A stretch of 64,000 nt of DNA from an uncultured Clostridia bacterium. Lineage in GTDB: Bacteria > Bacillota > Clostridia > Christensenellales > Borkfalkiaceae. The notes beneath the pieces are model-generated. The model had not been told where the DNA came from. It did not search any database and was given only the letters and a program-made list of their open reading frames with translations. The stretch covers positions 1 through 64,000 of the forward strand of contig CAJFQM010000012.1 in the NCBI GenBank assembly GCA_904419075.1, read 5' to 3'. The translations under genes were made by a program, and so were the position numbers. Of the stretch, positions 36,517-44,525 are shown piece by piece (the first letter of the stretch is position 1; every line of letters begins with the position of its first letter).

Positions 36517-37341
36517 TCAGAAATGGTAATAATTTTTGAGGTCAGCGCGTTCGAGCTGAGCGCGGTCGAAATAGATGACCTGCATACGGACGCAGAACAT
36601 GAGCGTCATAAAGGCATAGAGAACGGTAGCAATGACGATTGCGGCGACATTTCCGGGGATAAATACGGCCGCAAGTCCGAGGAGTACCTCTGCGACGAGC
36701 ATACTGAACAACTGTCCGAAGATAATTCTCGGCTTGACGGGCGCCACGAGCTGATAAGAATAACGGAGCGCTTCGAACGCTCTGAACCCGGTAATTTGCA
36801 GACACGGGAGCCAGAGATAGAAAATAGATACGATATAAAGAAGGATGAAGTGCATTCCGAGAAATACGATGACGGAGAGCACATAAATTGCCGCCTTGCT
36901 GCCGATCAAAGAGACGAGGAAGAGCAGGGAAGACATGATGAGTGTCCAAATCTCATAGATGAACACATAGAGAAGACAAATGCCGCAAGTAGATATGAGG
37001 TTATCGTTGAGTTTTGAGAAAACGCCGTTAAAAGTACGTTTCCCGATGCGCATATGTTTTTCCATGAGCGCGGTCATCAAGGAAGCACAGAGGATCATGA
37101 GAACAACGCCGATAAGCCCGGCGAAGAAAACGCCTATCGAGCGAAAATTGAAGATAGAAACCGCGTGAAAAATATCCGTGAAAATCGCGGTGGGATTTCC
37201 GGTAAAATAATTTGTCAATAAGGTATGAATGGCTGTTTTATCGAGCGAAAACGACAAAAACAGCGCCGGCAGGAGCGCAAAAGGAAATATGTATAGAAAA
37301 TTTTTCAGAATATATTTTATAGTTGCTATCGTGTATTTCAT
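36517..37341 (-). CDS. Polytopic membrane protein, partner of 35247 gene
   Basis: 274 residues with about six hydrophobic segments (LYIFPFALLPALFLSF; FFAGLIGVVLMILCASLMTAL; CGICLLYVFIYEIW; AIYVLSVIVFLGMHFILLY; LLGLAAVFIPGNVAAIVIAT). The topology matches a DUF-type integral membrane family whose members often carry a conserved SYxLV segment (here EALRYSYQLVAPVKPRIIFG). No catalytic motif seen. First gene after a clear promoter (37362-37390); 49 bp before the 35247 gene. Confidence 0.72.
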   Translation of the reverse strand: MKYTIATIKYILKNFLYIFPFALLPALFLSFSLDKTAIHTLLTNYFTGNPTAIFTDIFHAVSIFNFRSIGVFFAGLIGVVLMILCASLMTALMEKHMRIGKRTFNGVFSKLNDNLISTCGICLLYVFIYEIWTLIMSSLLFLVSLIGSKAAIYVLSVIVFLGMHFILLYIVSIFYLWLPCLQITGFRAFEALRYSYQLVAPVKPRIIFGQLFSMLVAEVLLGLAAVFIPGNVAAIVIATVLYAFMTLMFCVRMQVIYFDRAQLERADLKNYYHF

Positions 37342-37361
37342 AATCTCGTTCCTTTTTTTCT

Positions 37362-37390
37362 ATTATACACCATAAAGTCATTCGTGTAAA
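37362..37390 (-). promoter_or_regulatory. Promoter of the membrane-protein pair
   Basis: Minus strand: TTTACA (37390-37385), 17-nt spacer, TATAAT (37367-37362), then AAAAAGGAACG before the ATG. Confidence 0.8.
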
Positions 37391-37402
37391 GTATTTTCGC
37401 GG

Positions 37403-37434
37403 AAAAAGCGGGAATTAAGCCTTCCCGCTTTTTT
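37403..37434 (-). terminator. Terminator at the end of the phage head cluster
   Basis: 12-bp stem AAAAAGCGGGAA / TTCCCGCTTTTT, T-runs on both strands. It separates the phage-like operon from the membrane-protein promoter. Confidence 0.8.
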
Positions 37435-37490
37435 CTCCTTTTTTCCCCGTTCCCTCCCGCCCGATATTTCCGCCTCATTTCTGGTTCTTT

Positions 37491-37580
37491 CCCCCTGTAC
37501 TCTATTTTTTCCCGTTCTTCCCCTATCCCGACCATACCTTCCCGCTCTCTCCCTATTCCGACCATATCTTCCCGCTTTTC
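37491..37580. repeat. Pyrimidine-rich 30-bp tandem repeat
   Basis: Two close copies, 37521-37550 and 37551-37580, both with CCCTAT(C/T)CCGACCATA and then CTTCCCGCT, plus a decayed third copy before them. They lie in the 320-bp non-coding gap after the phage cluster, which is otherwise C/T-rich and has no gene. Confidence 0.65.
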
Positions 37581-37663
37581 CCCTTTCTCATTTCTTCCTT
37601 TCCCCCTCTTCTCCGCCGCCTTACTTTTTCCGTTTCCGCAAGGTTTATTTGTTTTCTTTTGTC

Positions 37664-38149
37664 TTATTGCCCGGCCTGCGCCGCATACAGCTCGTACAGA
37701 GGCGCATATAACTCACCCAGATAATTCAAAGCGACTTTATCCTGTTTGAAAGCGGAAAATTTTTCTTCAGGGTCGGAATAGGTAGAATCGTAATATTCTC
37801 TTACGATTTCCAATCTCTTTTCATAAGACAGGGAGTAATCGACTTCATAGGGCGCGGAGGTTTCTTCTGGCGGTTTTGAAGCAAAGCGCAGATAAAACAA
37901 GAGCCCGTCCCTCAGCCACTCCACTTCCCGTTCGTAGCTCGCGTCCAACGAATCGCAGATTCCCGTCCAAATTCCGGAGCGGAATACTCCGGCTTTCAGA
38001 AGGCGAAATTTCTCTTTTCGTTTCTCTTCTTCCAAATCTTCCGTCAACCGATTTTTCTTCATCTGGACGTTTTCCACTTCAAGCAGTTGTTCCTCCGTAA
38101 GAGCGGCAAACTGTTCGTCCGTAAACGAAATAATATCTATTTCCATCAT
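37664..38149 (-). CDS. Phage-cluster protein of unknown function
   Basis: 161 residues, last gene of the head cluster, six bp after the stopper gene, whose last codons contain its GGAGG site. Mostly helical: an acidic N-terminal segment (FTDEQFAALTEEQLLEVENVQ), a Lys/Glu-rich helix, and aromatic segments (VEWLRDGLLFYLRFA; YLGELYAPLYELYAAQAG). In P22-like order the position is that of the gp26 needle, but no sequence resemblance is claimed. Confidence 0.65.
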   Translation of the reverse strand: MMEIDIISFTDEQFAALTEEQLLEVENVQMKKNRLTEDLEEEKRKEKFRLLKAGVFRSGIWTGICDSLDASYEREVEWLRDGLLFYLRFASKPPEETSAPYEVDYSLSYEKRLEIVREYYDSTYSDPEEKFSAFKQDKVALNYLGELYAPLYELYAAQAGQ

Positions 38150-38155
38150 ATATTT

Positions 38156-39538
38156 TTATCCTCCCGCCGATTCAAAGACGTCGAGAACGATTTCCGCGCC
38201 GCTGAAACGGGTTGCTTTTTGCGGATAGAGCCGCAGTGAAAAGCGTTCTCCTTTCAGAAGCGGCCTGACGGAAAGTTTCCCGTCCTTGAATTTTCCGTCA
38301 AAGGAACGTTTCTCATATTCGTTTCCGATCTCTATGCGACAGGTGCCCTCGCCGTCCAGAGTCAAAGTTTTCCACAATTTTCGTCCCGAAATCCCGAAAT
38401 CGGTATTTTCTTTGCAGGCGGCATACAGATTTCCCGACGGCAGATCTCCGTCCTTGTCTGCCAAGCAGATGTTATTTTCCGAAAGGCATATAAGAAGACT
38501 TTCCGTATTTGAGAGCGCCCGTATCGACGGGACGGAAAAACAGGCTTCCCGGGTTTCGGAATCTAAAATCAGTACTTTGAATTCCCCGTTTTCGTCGGCA
38601 TATCTTAGAAAATATTTTCCGTCCCAAGCGGCGCATTCGCATACCTGCCCCTTGCGGGCGGGAAACACGGGAACGTCGACGCGGGAAATTTTTCTTTCCT
38701 CGAAAGCATAGACGCCGCTTTCGGCGAGGAAAAAAATTCTTTCTCCGCAAACGGCAATCGAGCCGCTGAAAATCCGTTCTCCGCCGTAAGGGAGCAGCTC
38801 CGCCGAAAAATCTCTGGCCGCACCTTTCGCATCGAGTTTTATGATTCCCCTTTCCCGAAAGAGATAGACGGTTTCATTCAATACTTTCAGTCCCATGAGC
38901 TCGCCCTCCTCGGACGGAAACTCGATATATCCCGCGTCGTCCGCATTTTCTTCCCAGTCGTTTGAATCTAAGGGCGCGCAATAGCGTACCGTAAAGGGCT
39001 TTTCGATAAAAAACAGTCTCTCGTGAAATACGCAGGCGGCGTTTGCGGCGCTTTCGGCATATACTTGCGAAAACTCCCTTTCCCTGTCGTACAGCCATAC
39101 GCCGTCTTTGCCGCAAAAAGCGAGTGCCGCCTTCCCGTTTTTGTCGTATACGGGGAGAATGGCGGGAACGTCGTCAAATGTTTTCAAGGTAAAATCGAAC
39201 GTGCCGTACTCTTCGTTCCAGATATAAGAAACGCCCGTTTCGGAAACGTACATTAAAGCCGTCTTTCGTTCTCCCGCGTCCGTATAGGGCAGCAAAGCAA
39301 ACGCCGCGGGCGGATCTTCGGGATCGTTTACGGACGGAATTTCCCCCTCCGCCGTATAATAGGGCGAAAACCCGAACCCCGTCTCCATTTTCCCGTCCCG
39401 AAACAGACAATTCCGCACGTCGGAAAAAGAGAATATGCCCGCCTTGTTTTCCGTTCCGAGCGCAAAGCCGTCGAATCGGATTTTCCTTTCGTCCGCCCTT
39501 GCCTCGGGAAATGTTTTCCGATAAAATCTTCCCATCAT
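38156..39538 (-). CDS. Phage head-completion/DNA stabilisation protein, P22 gp10-like beta-propeller
   Basis: 460 residues from the ATG at 39538 (overlaps the previous stop as ATGA, AAGGTG upstream; a GTG six bases earlier is possible). Repeated beta strands of a propeller: AALAFCGKDGVWLYD, AACVFHERLFFIEKPFTVRYC, LKVLNETVYLFRERGIIKLD and GERIFFLAESGVYAFEERK. The segment APLDSNDWEENADDAGYIEF with the preceding FFIEKP is like gp10-type stoppers, which seal the portal after packaging (P22 gp10 is about the same size). It directly follows the connector gene, as in P22. Homology is by pattern, not by search. Confidence 0.68.
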   Translation of the reverse strand: MMGRFYRKTFPEARADERKIRFDGFALGTENKAGIFSFSDVRNCLFRDGKMETGFGFSPYYTAEGEIPSVNDPEDPPAAFALLPYTDAGERKTALMYVSETGVSYIWNEEYGTFDFTLKTFDDVPAILPVYDKNGKAALAFCGKDGVWLYDREREFSQVYAESAANAACVFHERLFFIEKPFTVRYCAPLDSNDWEENADDAGYIEFPSEEGELMGLKVLNETVYLFRERGIIKLDAKGAARDFSAELLPYGGERIFSGSIAVCGERIFFLAESGVYAFEERKISRVDVPVFPARKGQVCECAAWDGKYFLRYADENGEFKVLILDSETREACFSVPSIRALSNTESLLICLSENNICLADKDGDLPSGNLYAACKENTDFGISGRKLWKTLTLDGEGTCRIEIGNEYEKRSFDGKFKDGKLSVRPLLKGERFSLRLYPQKATRFSGAEIVLDVFESAGG

Positions 39539-40086
39539 GCCCACCTTCTGGAACGTATGATTCTCGACGGTTTGGAGCGATACGCCGCCGCCAGAGCGTC
39601 CTTGTATTTCTTATCCCAGACCGCCGCTTCCTCAAACAGCCCCGCCGCGAGGGAATATTCCGACGCGATGCCGTAAGCGAACAATCTGGGAGAGACGGAC
39701 AGGACGAAATCGGATTCTTCTTCCGCGTTTTTTTCCCGAGGGGTATAGGTGTAAGAGACGTTTACGCGCCCCGGCTGTGTTTTCAGATATTGAGGGAACA
39801 GCTTGAACGGGACGGAATTTCCGTATTCGTCCGTAACGCGGATAATTCTCACGCAGGGCATCGTCAGGAGCGAATATTCTATCGTTCCCGTGTCCGACTC
39901 CGCTTCGTCCTCACAACAGAGGGGCAGATAGTCGAGCGCGATTTCGTTTTCCACGATATTAAAACACCTTACGAGCGTTTCCGTCTCTCTCTTTCCCTCC
40001 TCACCCCCGTTTTCGTAATAATTTTTGACCTTATCCCCGACGCCGAGCTCCTCGGCGGCGAGAATCACGGCTTCTTTCACCGTCAT
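39535..40086 (-). CDS. Head-tail connector/adaptor, P22 gp4-like position
   Basis: 183 residues. N-terminal helices (MTVKEAVILAAEELGVGDKV), FNIVENEIALDYLPL, then RIIRVTDEYGNSVPFKLFPQ and SVSPRLFAYGIASEYSLAAG, followed by a helical WDKKYKDALAAA and an Arg-rich end. This is the usual layout of gp6/gp4-type adaptors: helical bundle, a strand pair, helix. It sits between major capsid and stopper genes. Probably binds below the portal. Confidence 0.68.
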   Translation of the reverse strand: MTVKEAVILAAEELGVGDKVKNYYENGGEEGKRETETLVRCFNIVENEIALDYLPLCCEDEAESDTGTIEYSLLTMPCVRIIRVTDEYGNSVPFKLFPQYLKTQPGRVNVSYTYTPREKNAEEESDFVLSVSPRLFAYGIASEYSLAAGLFEEAAVWDKKYKDALAAAYRSKPSRIIRSRRWA

Positions 40087-40162
40087 ATTTTTACCTCCTT
40101 TATGTTCCGTCCGGGCAGGGGAAGGGCTTTCGCCCCTCCCGCGGCACGGACGATGGTTTCGG

Positions 40163-41338
40163 TCAATATTCTTCTATTCCCGACAGCATTCCCTGTCCGA
40201 AGGGCCGATTGCAGATGAGTTCGGCATATTTCACCAAAGTTGCGGTATATACGGGCTTTCCGGCGGTCTGTTTGAGGATTTTCCCGTCCTCGCTTTCCAG
40301 CCACTGCCAGTCGCAAAGCTGATGCAGACAGAAATCTTCGGTATTGAGCAGATACATCGTTCCCTCGGGGCAGAACCGATCGGCGACCACGGGAATCCCG
40401 TTGAAGATCAGCGCCTTGTAACCGCCGAGGATTTCTTCGGTCGGCATGAACGTCCTGTATTGGGTATAGAATTCGGCCAAGGCCCTCTTCACGCCCCAGG
40501 AGCAGACGATAAAATTGACTTTTCCGCCGGAATTTTCCTCAATGGTATCGATGGCGGTCTGTACGATATTTTCGCTGATGGTGCCGACATCTTTTTTGAT
40601 GTAAGGTTTGAGCCAAGGGTGTTCCTCCCTATCTACGCCGTACAGAGTTCCCGAATCGGAGAACAGCGCGCCGAGGCCGGTAATTTCATAGCCGTAGGAA
40701 TTTTGCAGAGCGATTTTGGATCCCGCGGGAACGGTTTCCGCGGAGATCGCCGCCCCGTCGACGGAGAAGGTCTTGTTTTCCCTGTCGATTTTCAAAATTT
40801 TCCTGCCTCTGGCGGAAGCGATAATTGCGCCCGTGGAGGAGCAGAAATCGACGACCATACCTTCGGCCAGAGCCCTGACGCTGTCCGCGGTGACGAGATT
40901 ATCGGAACCTACCGTTTCGACGGTACACAGCGATCCGGAACCGTCCCCGTAGAGCATTCTGCCGAAATTGAAGGACGAGCTTCTGATGAGGGACTGCATT
41001 TCGTCGTTGAGCAGATTGACGAAAGCGCCCTCGTTGTTGGCGGAAGCGCGGATCGCCTTATCGGAAATTTCTATCGTTCCGTAGAGATTTTTGAGGGAAG
41101 AGACGAACTGAACGTAATTATTCCCGGAGGCCTCGGGCAGATTACCGGTTTCGGTACCGGCGCCGATGCCGCCGTTGATGCCGTATCGCACCAATTTTCT
41201 GACGTCTTTTCCCCAGACGTCGGCGGTAGAGCGTTTAATCTGTGCGAGGAGCGGATTGACGTTCATGTTGAGCGCCTCCGTCACGGCGTCGAGATAAAAA
41301 GATTTCAGTGCGTTGTCCGCAGTTTGCATTGTAACCAT
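40163..41338 (-). CDS. Phage major capsid protein
   Basis: 391 residues. N-terminal arm (FYLDAVTEALNMNVNPLLAQ), then KLVRYGINGGIGAGTETGNLP, LYGTIEISDKAIRAS, a central variable domain and a C-terminal ALIFNGIPVVADRFCPEGTMYLLNTEDFCLHQLCDW-type strand (FNGIPVVADRFCPEGTMYLL), typical of HK97-fold coat proteins. The frame is intact and full length. A scaffold gene precedes it and a connector follows. The N-terminal arm shows no obvious cleavage site. Start could also be the Met at codon 4. Confidence 0.85.
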   Translation of the reverse strand: MVTMQTADNALKSFYLDAVTEALNMNVNPLLAQIKRSTADVWGKDVRKLVRYGINGGIGAGTETGNLPEASGNNYVQFVSSLKNLYGTIEISDKAIRASANNEGAFVNLLNDEMQSLIRSSSFNFGRMLYGDGSGSLCTVETVGSDNLVTADSVRALAEGMVVDFCSSTGAIIASARGRKILKIDRENKTFSVDGAAISAETVPAGSKIALQNSYGYEITGLGALFSDSGTLYGVDREEHPWLKPYIKKDVGTISENIVQTAIDTIEENSGGKVNFIVCSWGVKRALAEFYTQYRTFMPTEEILGGYKALIFNGIPVVADRFCPEGTMYLLNTEDFCLHQLCDWQWLESEDGKILKQTAGKPVYTATLVKYAELICNRPFGQGMLSGIEEY

Positions 41339-41365
41339 AATGAAATTCTCCTTTTTGAAAATAGT

Positions 41366-41929
41366 TTACGCTTGACGGTCTTTTTTGAAATAGTTCAGAG
41401 CCATGGTACCCGCTTCGGAAATGGATTTGGCTCTGACGGGAGAAGGAGCAAGCGTACCCGTTCCCCCGCGCATCAAAGGCGCGTCGGCGCCCCTTAAAGA
41501 CGAGAGGTAATCCCCGATGATTCTCAATCTGACCGCTTCGGAATTTCTGGCGGCCTCATAGAGCTCGTTTTCGGTCTTTTCCTTCGCCGTATCGGATTTT
41601 TGAGCCGTCGTCCTCTGCGCGGTATCGGCTTCGGACTGGCTTTGGGCGGGAGCGGGTTCCGCGTCGAGGTTCGCCTCCTCTTCGGGCTTTTCCGCCTTCG
41701 AAGGAGCGCCGTCGGTTTTCAGGGAATTGTCCGCTCGTTTTTCCAGTTCTTTGAGGCGTTGACTGCGACGGGTAAATTCCGCCTCCAAAGCGCTGTAAGC
41801 CTCTTTGAGGGCGTCCACGTCGCGAAATTTTCCCAAAACCGCCGAGCCCTTTTCTTTTTCTCGTTCCGCCTCCGCGGCATGCTCCGTTTTGTTTTCTCCG
41901 CATTGTAAAACGTTCTCCTCTTTTTCCAT
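41366..41929 (-). CDS. Phage capsid scaffolding protein
   Basis: 187 residues, highly charged and helical with low complexity in the middle (Lys/Glu/Ala/Gln), and a compact C-terminal segment (MALNYFKKDRQA) like the coat-binding end of scaffolds. A coiled segment KFRDVDALKEAYSALEAEFT is at about residues 35-54. Position between portal and coat protein genes is diagnostic for a scaffold. Sequence similarity is not expected in this class. Confidence 0.75.
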   Translation of the reverse strand: MEKEENVLQCGENKTEHAAEAEREKEKGSAVLGKFRDVDALKEAYSALEAEFTRRSQRLKELEKRADNSLKTDGAPSKAEKPEEEANLDAEPAPAQSQSEADTAQRTTAQKSDTAKEKTENELYEAARNSEAVRLRIIGDYLSSLRGADAPLMRGGTGTLAPSPVRAKSISEAGTMALNYFKKDRQA

Positions 41930-41949
41930 AATTTTTTCCTCCTTTTATC

Positions 41950-43821
41950 TCATTGATTTTTTTCCGCCTCTTGTTCCCGCAGCATTTTTTTGTGCTCGGC
42001 GATGTGGGAGACGTATCTTTGTTTGAGTTCCCCCGACTCGATTTTTTTGAATTCCTCCGATAAGAGGAAGCGCACGTGCTCCGCGACGTGCAGAGCGTGA
42101 TCGTCGTAGACGTCGGGGGAGACGTCCTCCGACTTCAACCGCAGATTTTCTTCTCCCGCCTTGGTTCTGTGCAAGGCGGAAAGATCCTGTGAATTTTCGT
42201 AGTTTTCAAATCCGAATTCTTCGAGGATGCGCGTTCGGTTTTCTTCGGAGAGCGTGCCGTCCTTTCCGGTCAGAATCCCTGCTTCCAAGAGCTTCATGAG
42301 CGTTTCCCTCCTTTCGAGGGGAGTATCTTTTTCCTCGCTCTCGAAGAGGATGTCGTTTGCGGCGAGATCGGCGGCGTTGAAGTAATAGACCTGTGTCTTT
42401 TTGTTCTTGCCCGTGAGGGTGAGCAGCCTTGCGCTCCCCGCGAATTGTCTGTAAAGTCTCAGAATCTGCCTTCCCGTTTCCCTCAGCGCGTCGGAGACGT
42501 TTTCGGCGGTGGCGGCAAGCCTCAGTTCGTCTTGGGAAAGCAGCAGTTGCAATCCCGAAGCGCTGGTGACTCTGGACGGAGTGGAATTTTGCGACAGATC
42601 GCTGATTCCGCTCACGACGACGAATTCTCTTTCGAGCCATTCCTCCTCGGCGGCGAATTCTGCGGGCACGCTGCCGCAGTCGAGCATTTCGGGCGGTTTT
42701 CCGCCCTGCCTGTAAATGAGCACCTTTCCCGGCGAGAGCCCCTCTTCCGCGAGCTCGTCGGCGTCCACGGAGCCGTCCTCGACGGTCAGAACGCCCATAG
42801 AGATTCGGTTAAGGAATTCGTGTTTTCTGTTTCTGACGGCGTTGTAAGCGCGCTGTATGGGGATGAGCCTGTCCACGATACTGCCCGAGAAGAACGCGCC
42901 GGGTAATCTTAAACAGTCCTGTTTTACGAAGGGGAAGCGCCTTTCTCCGCGTTCCCCGTTCAGATAGGGAAGGGGGCCGAGATACAGGAGCTTTCCGCCC
43001 GCGACGATTTCCAGCCTTCCGTCAGGTTCCTTGGCGGAGGGGCGGGAATATCTTTCGATGAGAATTTCCGAATCCCCCTCCTGTTCGGGCGGATGACTTC
43101 CCCCTGTCTGCAAAGCGGGATTTTTCCCGTTGGAAGGTTCGCTGTACCCTGTCAAAGCGAGCTCGGTAATTTTTCGCCCCTTCAAAACGACGCCGAATTT
43201 TTCTTCGATGTAAGCGACGGGAACGGCTTGGGCGTGAATGAGGCTTTGCAGCTCCTCGATATTTTCCGCGCCCATGCGGTCGGGGAAGATTTCAAAGGGT
43301 GGTACGGCGGTGACGGAGACTTCCCCTTCGTATACGGGCAATCCGCCGTCGACGGCCACCTGCCTGCCGCCGTCCCGATCCCAGGTGATTTTGTAAAAGG
43401 CGCATCCGCACGTTTCGGACCATAAAAGCGCTTTTGCCTCGGTCTCGTCGAGTCGGATTCTCTCCCGTACGTAATCGAGAATCCCCGTGGAGAGTTTCGC
43501 GGCGTTAACGTCCGCTTCCTCGTCGGAGAAAGGCTTCACGCGGAGCCGCGGCCGCATATTCGTCAATTTGGCGATTCTCGAATCGATCGTGGGCGCGATA
43601 TGGTTGAACACTCTCCGCGACTGCCAGTAAAAACGCTTGTCCTCCTCGACGATTCCGCCCGCGGGCGAAATGTCGCAATATTGGTTTCCGCTGAAAAAAT
43701 TCATATTCAGCAACCAGCCGCTCTCGACGCTCCGCCTCGCCTCCCGTCTCCTTTCAAAATCCTCCGTGACCTCCGCGGCAATTTTTTCCCGCCGCCGCTC
43801 TTCTTTTTCTGTCTCTGTCAT
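41950..43821 (-). CDS. Phage portal protein, P22-like
   Basis: 623 residues. N-terminal FFSGNQYCDISPAGG, RRVFNHIAPTIDSRIAKLTN and MRPRLRVKPFSDEEAD resemble the start of podoviral (P22-type) portals; then ALLWSETCGCAFYKITWD, LIPIQRAYNAVRNRKHEF (wing/stem region) and a long C-terminal helical part. Forms the dodecameric DNA gate. Intact frame; its start overlaps the stop of the terS-like gene as ATGA. The size suits a podovirus-like head. Confidence 0.85.
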   Translation of the reverse strand: MTETEKEERRREKIAAEVTEDFERRREARRSVESGWLLNMNFFSGNQYCDISPAGGIVEEDKRFYWQSRRVFNHIAPTIDSRIAKLTNMRPRLRVKPFSDEEADVNAAKLSTGILDYVRERIRLDETEAKALLWSETCGCAFYKITWDRDGGRQVAVDGGLPVYEGEVSVTAVPPFEIFPDRMGAENIEELQSLIHAQAVPVAYIEEKFGVVLKGRKITELALTGYSEPSNGKNPALQTGGSHPPEQEGDSEILIERYSRPSAKEPDGRLEIVAGGKLLYLGPLPYLNGERGERRFPFVKQDCLRLPGAFFSGSIVDRLIPIQRAYNAVRNRKHEFLNRISMGVLTVEDGSVDADELAEEGLSPGKVLIYRQGGKPPEMLDCGSVPAEFAAEEEWLEREFVVVSGISDLSQNSTPSRVTSASGLQLLLSQDELRLAATAENVSDALRETGRQILRLYRQFAGSARLLTLTGKNKKTQVYYFNAADLAANDILFESEEKDTPLERRETLMKLLEAGILTGKDGTLSEENRTRILEEFGFENYENSQDLSALHRTKAGEENLRLKSEDVSPDVYDDHALHVAEHVRFLLSEEFKKIESGELKQRYVSHIAEHKKMLREQEAEKNQ

Positions 43822-44504
43822 ATCTTTGTATCCTCCTGTTTTTCCCTTTCCTTTTTCTTTACGGCCCGCCTTCGCTTTGCCGCTCTCCGCGCCGTTCTCC
43901 TCTTCGGAGCACTTTTTGCCGTCTTTGAGCTTTTCTTCACCGTTCCTTTTGTGCCTCTCTCTTCCGTCCCCGCCTTCTGAGCTTCCCCGCCCTTTTCTTT
44001 CTCCTTTTCCTCTATATTCCCGCCCTTGTTTTTTTCCTTTTCTTCCGTGTCCCCGTCTCCGTGCTTCTCAACCGCCGCAATCGGTTCTTCCTCGATTCCG
44101 TTTTTTCCCTTTTCTTCCGTGCCTCCGTCCTCGTTCTTTTCATCTGCCGCGGTCGGTTCTCCCCCGTCTCCGTTTTTTCCTTTCGATGCGGGGGGCGTTT
44201 CGGGTTTGCTTTTTGTTCCTGCCCGCTTCTTGTCCTCGGAGCTTTTCAATTCGTCCAGCAAGCGTTGTCTTTCTCTTTCCAGCTGTTCCTCGGACATCGA
44301 GGACAAGTCCTCGCTATCCGATGCCAATAACAGCTGTACCGCCTTCAAGTCCGGCGGAATATCTTTTTTCGTTTCCTTTCGCCTCGTGAGCTTGAATTTT
44401 CCGTCCACTTCGGCATATTCTTCCGTAATTTCCTCCAATCGATAACCGAGAGCGACTTTCAAAAGCGCATCTCCGATTTTTTCCTGTTTTTTCTTTCCGG
44501 CCAT
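43818..44504 (-). CDS. Terminase small-subunit-like protein with low-complexity basic tail
   Basis: 228 residues. The first ~60 (GDALLKVALGYRLEEITEEY ... LTRRKETKKDIPPDLKAVQLLL) match the pattern seen in small terminase-like proteins of Clostridia phages (GY-x2-EE, then TKKxxPPD). The rest is low complexity: a Glu/Lys/Gly/Asn region and a strongly basic end (KRRTARRAAKRRRAVKKK) likely to bind DNA. Reading frames on the opposite strand are composition artefacts. It follows terL by 21 bp and overlaps the portal start. Confidence 0.65.
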   Translation of the reverse strand: MAGKKKQEKIGDALLKVALGYRLEEITEEYAEVDGKFKLTRRKETKKDIPPDLKAVQLLLASDSEDLSSMSEEQLERERQRLLDELKSSEDKKRAGTKSKPETPPASKGKNGDGGEPTAADEKNEDGGTEEKGKNGIEEEPIAAVEKHGDGDTEEKEKNKGGNIEEKEKEKGGEAQKAGTEERGTKGTVKKSSKTAKSAPKRRTARRAAKRRRAVKKKEREKQEDTKI

Positions 44505-44525
44505 AAGGTCCCCCTTTTTGAATAT

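Noticed and set aside
43637-44389. 250-codon plus-strand ORF opposite the terS-like and portal genes
   Set aside because: Phe/Ser/Pro/Arg low complexity produced by the Glu/Lys-rich repeat of the real gene.
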